A DNA stretch of 64,000 bases from Paracoccus onchidii (GTDB lineage Bacteria > Pseudomonadota > Alphaproteobacteria > Rhodobacterales > Rhodobacteraceae): the NCBI RefSeq assembly GCF_028294535.1, contig NZ_JAQBIE010000007.1:62001-126000 (forward strand), written 5' to 3'. This document shows, piece after piece, positions 63,841 to 64,000 of this stretch. A program made the position numbers and the translations under genes. The notes beneath the pieces are model-generated. The model had not been told where the DNA came from and ran no database searches. It saw only the letters and a list, made by a program, of their open reading frames with translations. How positions within the stretch are numbered: the stretch's first letter is position 1; the number at the start of each line of letters is the position of its first letter.

Positions 63841-64000
63841 TGGCTTTCTTCCAGTTCGGTTCCGGCGGTGACGCCGCCGATCAATTGATAGGACAACAGA
63901 TCCGGGATCGTGGACGGGTCCCGGATCAGGTTGCGACATCTTGCGGCGGCATCGGCAATCAGGCTGGCATCGCTGCGATAGATGTCATCCGATTGCGTGG
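63831..64000 (-). CDS. Unrecognised protein, C-terminal end only
   Basis: A reading frame enters from beyond the window and stops at 63831-63833, overlapping the pxpA start by 10 bases, which is typical of a coupled operon. The 55 visible residues end in LLSYQLIGGVTAGTELEESQ plus two more residues. I do not recognise the family. A pxp partner, or a transport or carboxylase-related gene, is possible. Confidence 0.5.
   Translation of the reverse strand, partial: TQSDDIYRSDASLIADAAARCRNLIRDPSTIPDLLSYQLIGGVTAGTELEESQCA

Overview
The window is high-GC chromosomal DNA of an alphaproteobacterium, most likely in the Rhodobacterales (Paracoccus/Rhodobacter relatives). This rests on the aerobic (CobG/CobN-type) cobalamin set, the imelysin/DUF1111/DUF1513 iron cassette, the glgBCAX order, a giant Gly-rich autotransporter and many ATGA stop/start overlaps. 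No rRNA, tRNA, insertion sequence, phage gene or CRISPR array was seen.

Layout. (1) 1-6799: the end of an Orn/Lys/Arg decarboxylase, a convergent XRE-cupin regulator, a GABA-type aminotransferase, a nitrilase-superfamily amidase, an ATP-grasp ligase and a C45 Ntn-hydrolase/acyltransferase. This looks like an amine- or polyamine-related pathway with a PuuR-like regulator but unusual ligase and hydrolase types. (2) 6793-21738: the aerobic corrin locus cobF, cbiM, cobB, cobM, cobE, cobL, cobK, cobJ, cobI, cobH, cobG, cobN, cobW, a DUF1636 gene and cobO. Two cobalamin riboswitches lie on the minus strand, upstream of cbiM-cobF and of DUF1636-cobW-cobN. cobK alone is inverted inside the operon and shares its start codon region with cobL. 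(3) 21852-27011: otsBA (trehalose) and, convergent to it, an operon of an HAD-UbiA fusion, a GT39-like glycosyltransferase and an SMR/EmrE-like protein, which together suggest lipid-linked pentose transfer. (4) 27272-30662: DUF924, an FMN reductase, a ring-cleaving dioxygenase of the VOC family and a divergent LysR regulator, suggesting quinone or hydroquinone detoxification, then a 60-residue membrane protein. (5) 30636-41927: glycogen metabolism, with an alpha-glucosidase on the minus strand and glgB, glgC, glgA, glgX, glgP on the plus strand. (6) 41947-46804: an imelysin / di-haem DUF1111 / imelysin-like / DUF1513 operon, probably for iron. (7) 46805-47418: a long AT-rich regulatory stretch. 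(8) 47419-61080: one 4553-residue autotransporter with about fifty Gly-rich repeats, eighteen of them in an exact 195-bp register. (9) 61101-64000: a strong terminator, a small membrane protein, an atypical SDR, a LysR regulator, pxpA (5-oxoprolinase A) and an unrecognised gene running out of the window.

The genes fall into co-transcribed, often translationally coupled blocks. The cobalamin genes cover most steps from precorrin-2 to adenosyl-cobyrinate a,c-diamide; cobA, cobS/cobT, cobQ and the nucleotide-loop genes must lie elsewhere. The glycogen block carries the synthesis, branching, debranching and phosphorolysis enzymes together. The strongest candidates for undescribed biology are the amine locus at the left edge, the HAD-UbiA/GT/EmrE operon, the inverted cobK arrangement and the giant periodic autotransporter with its AT-rich control region.
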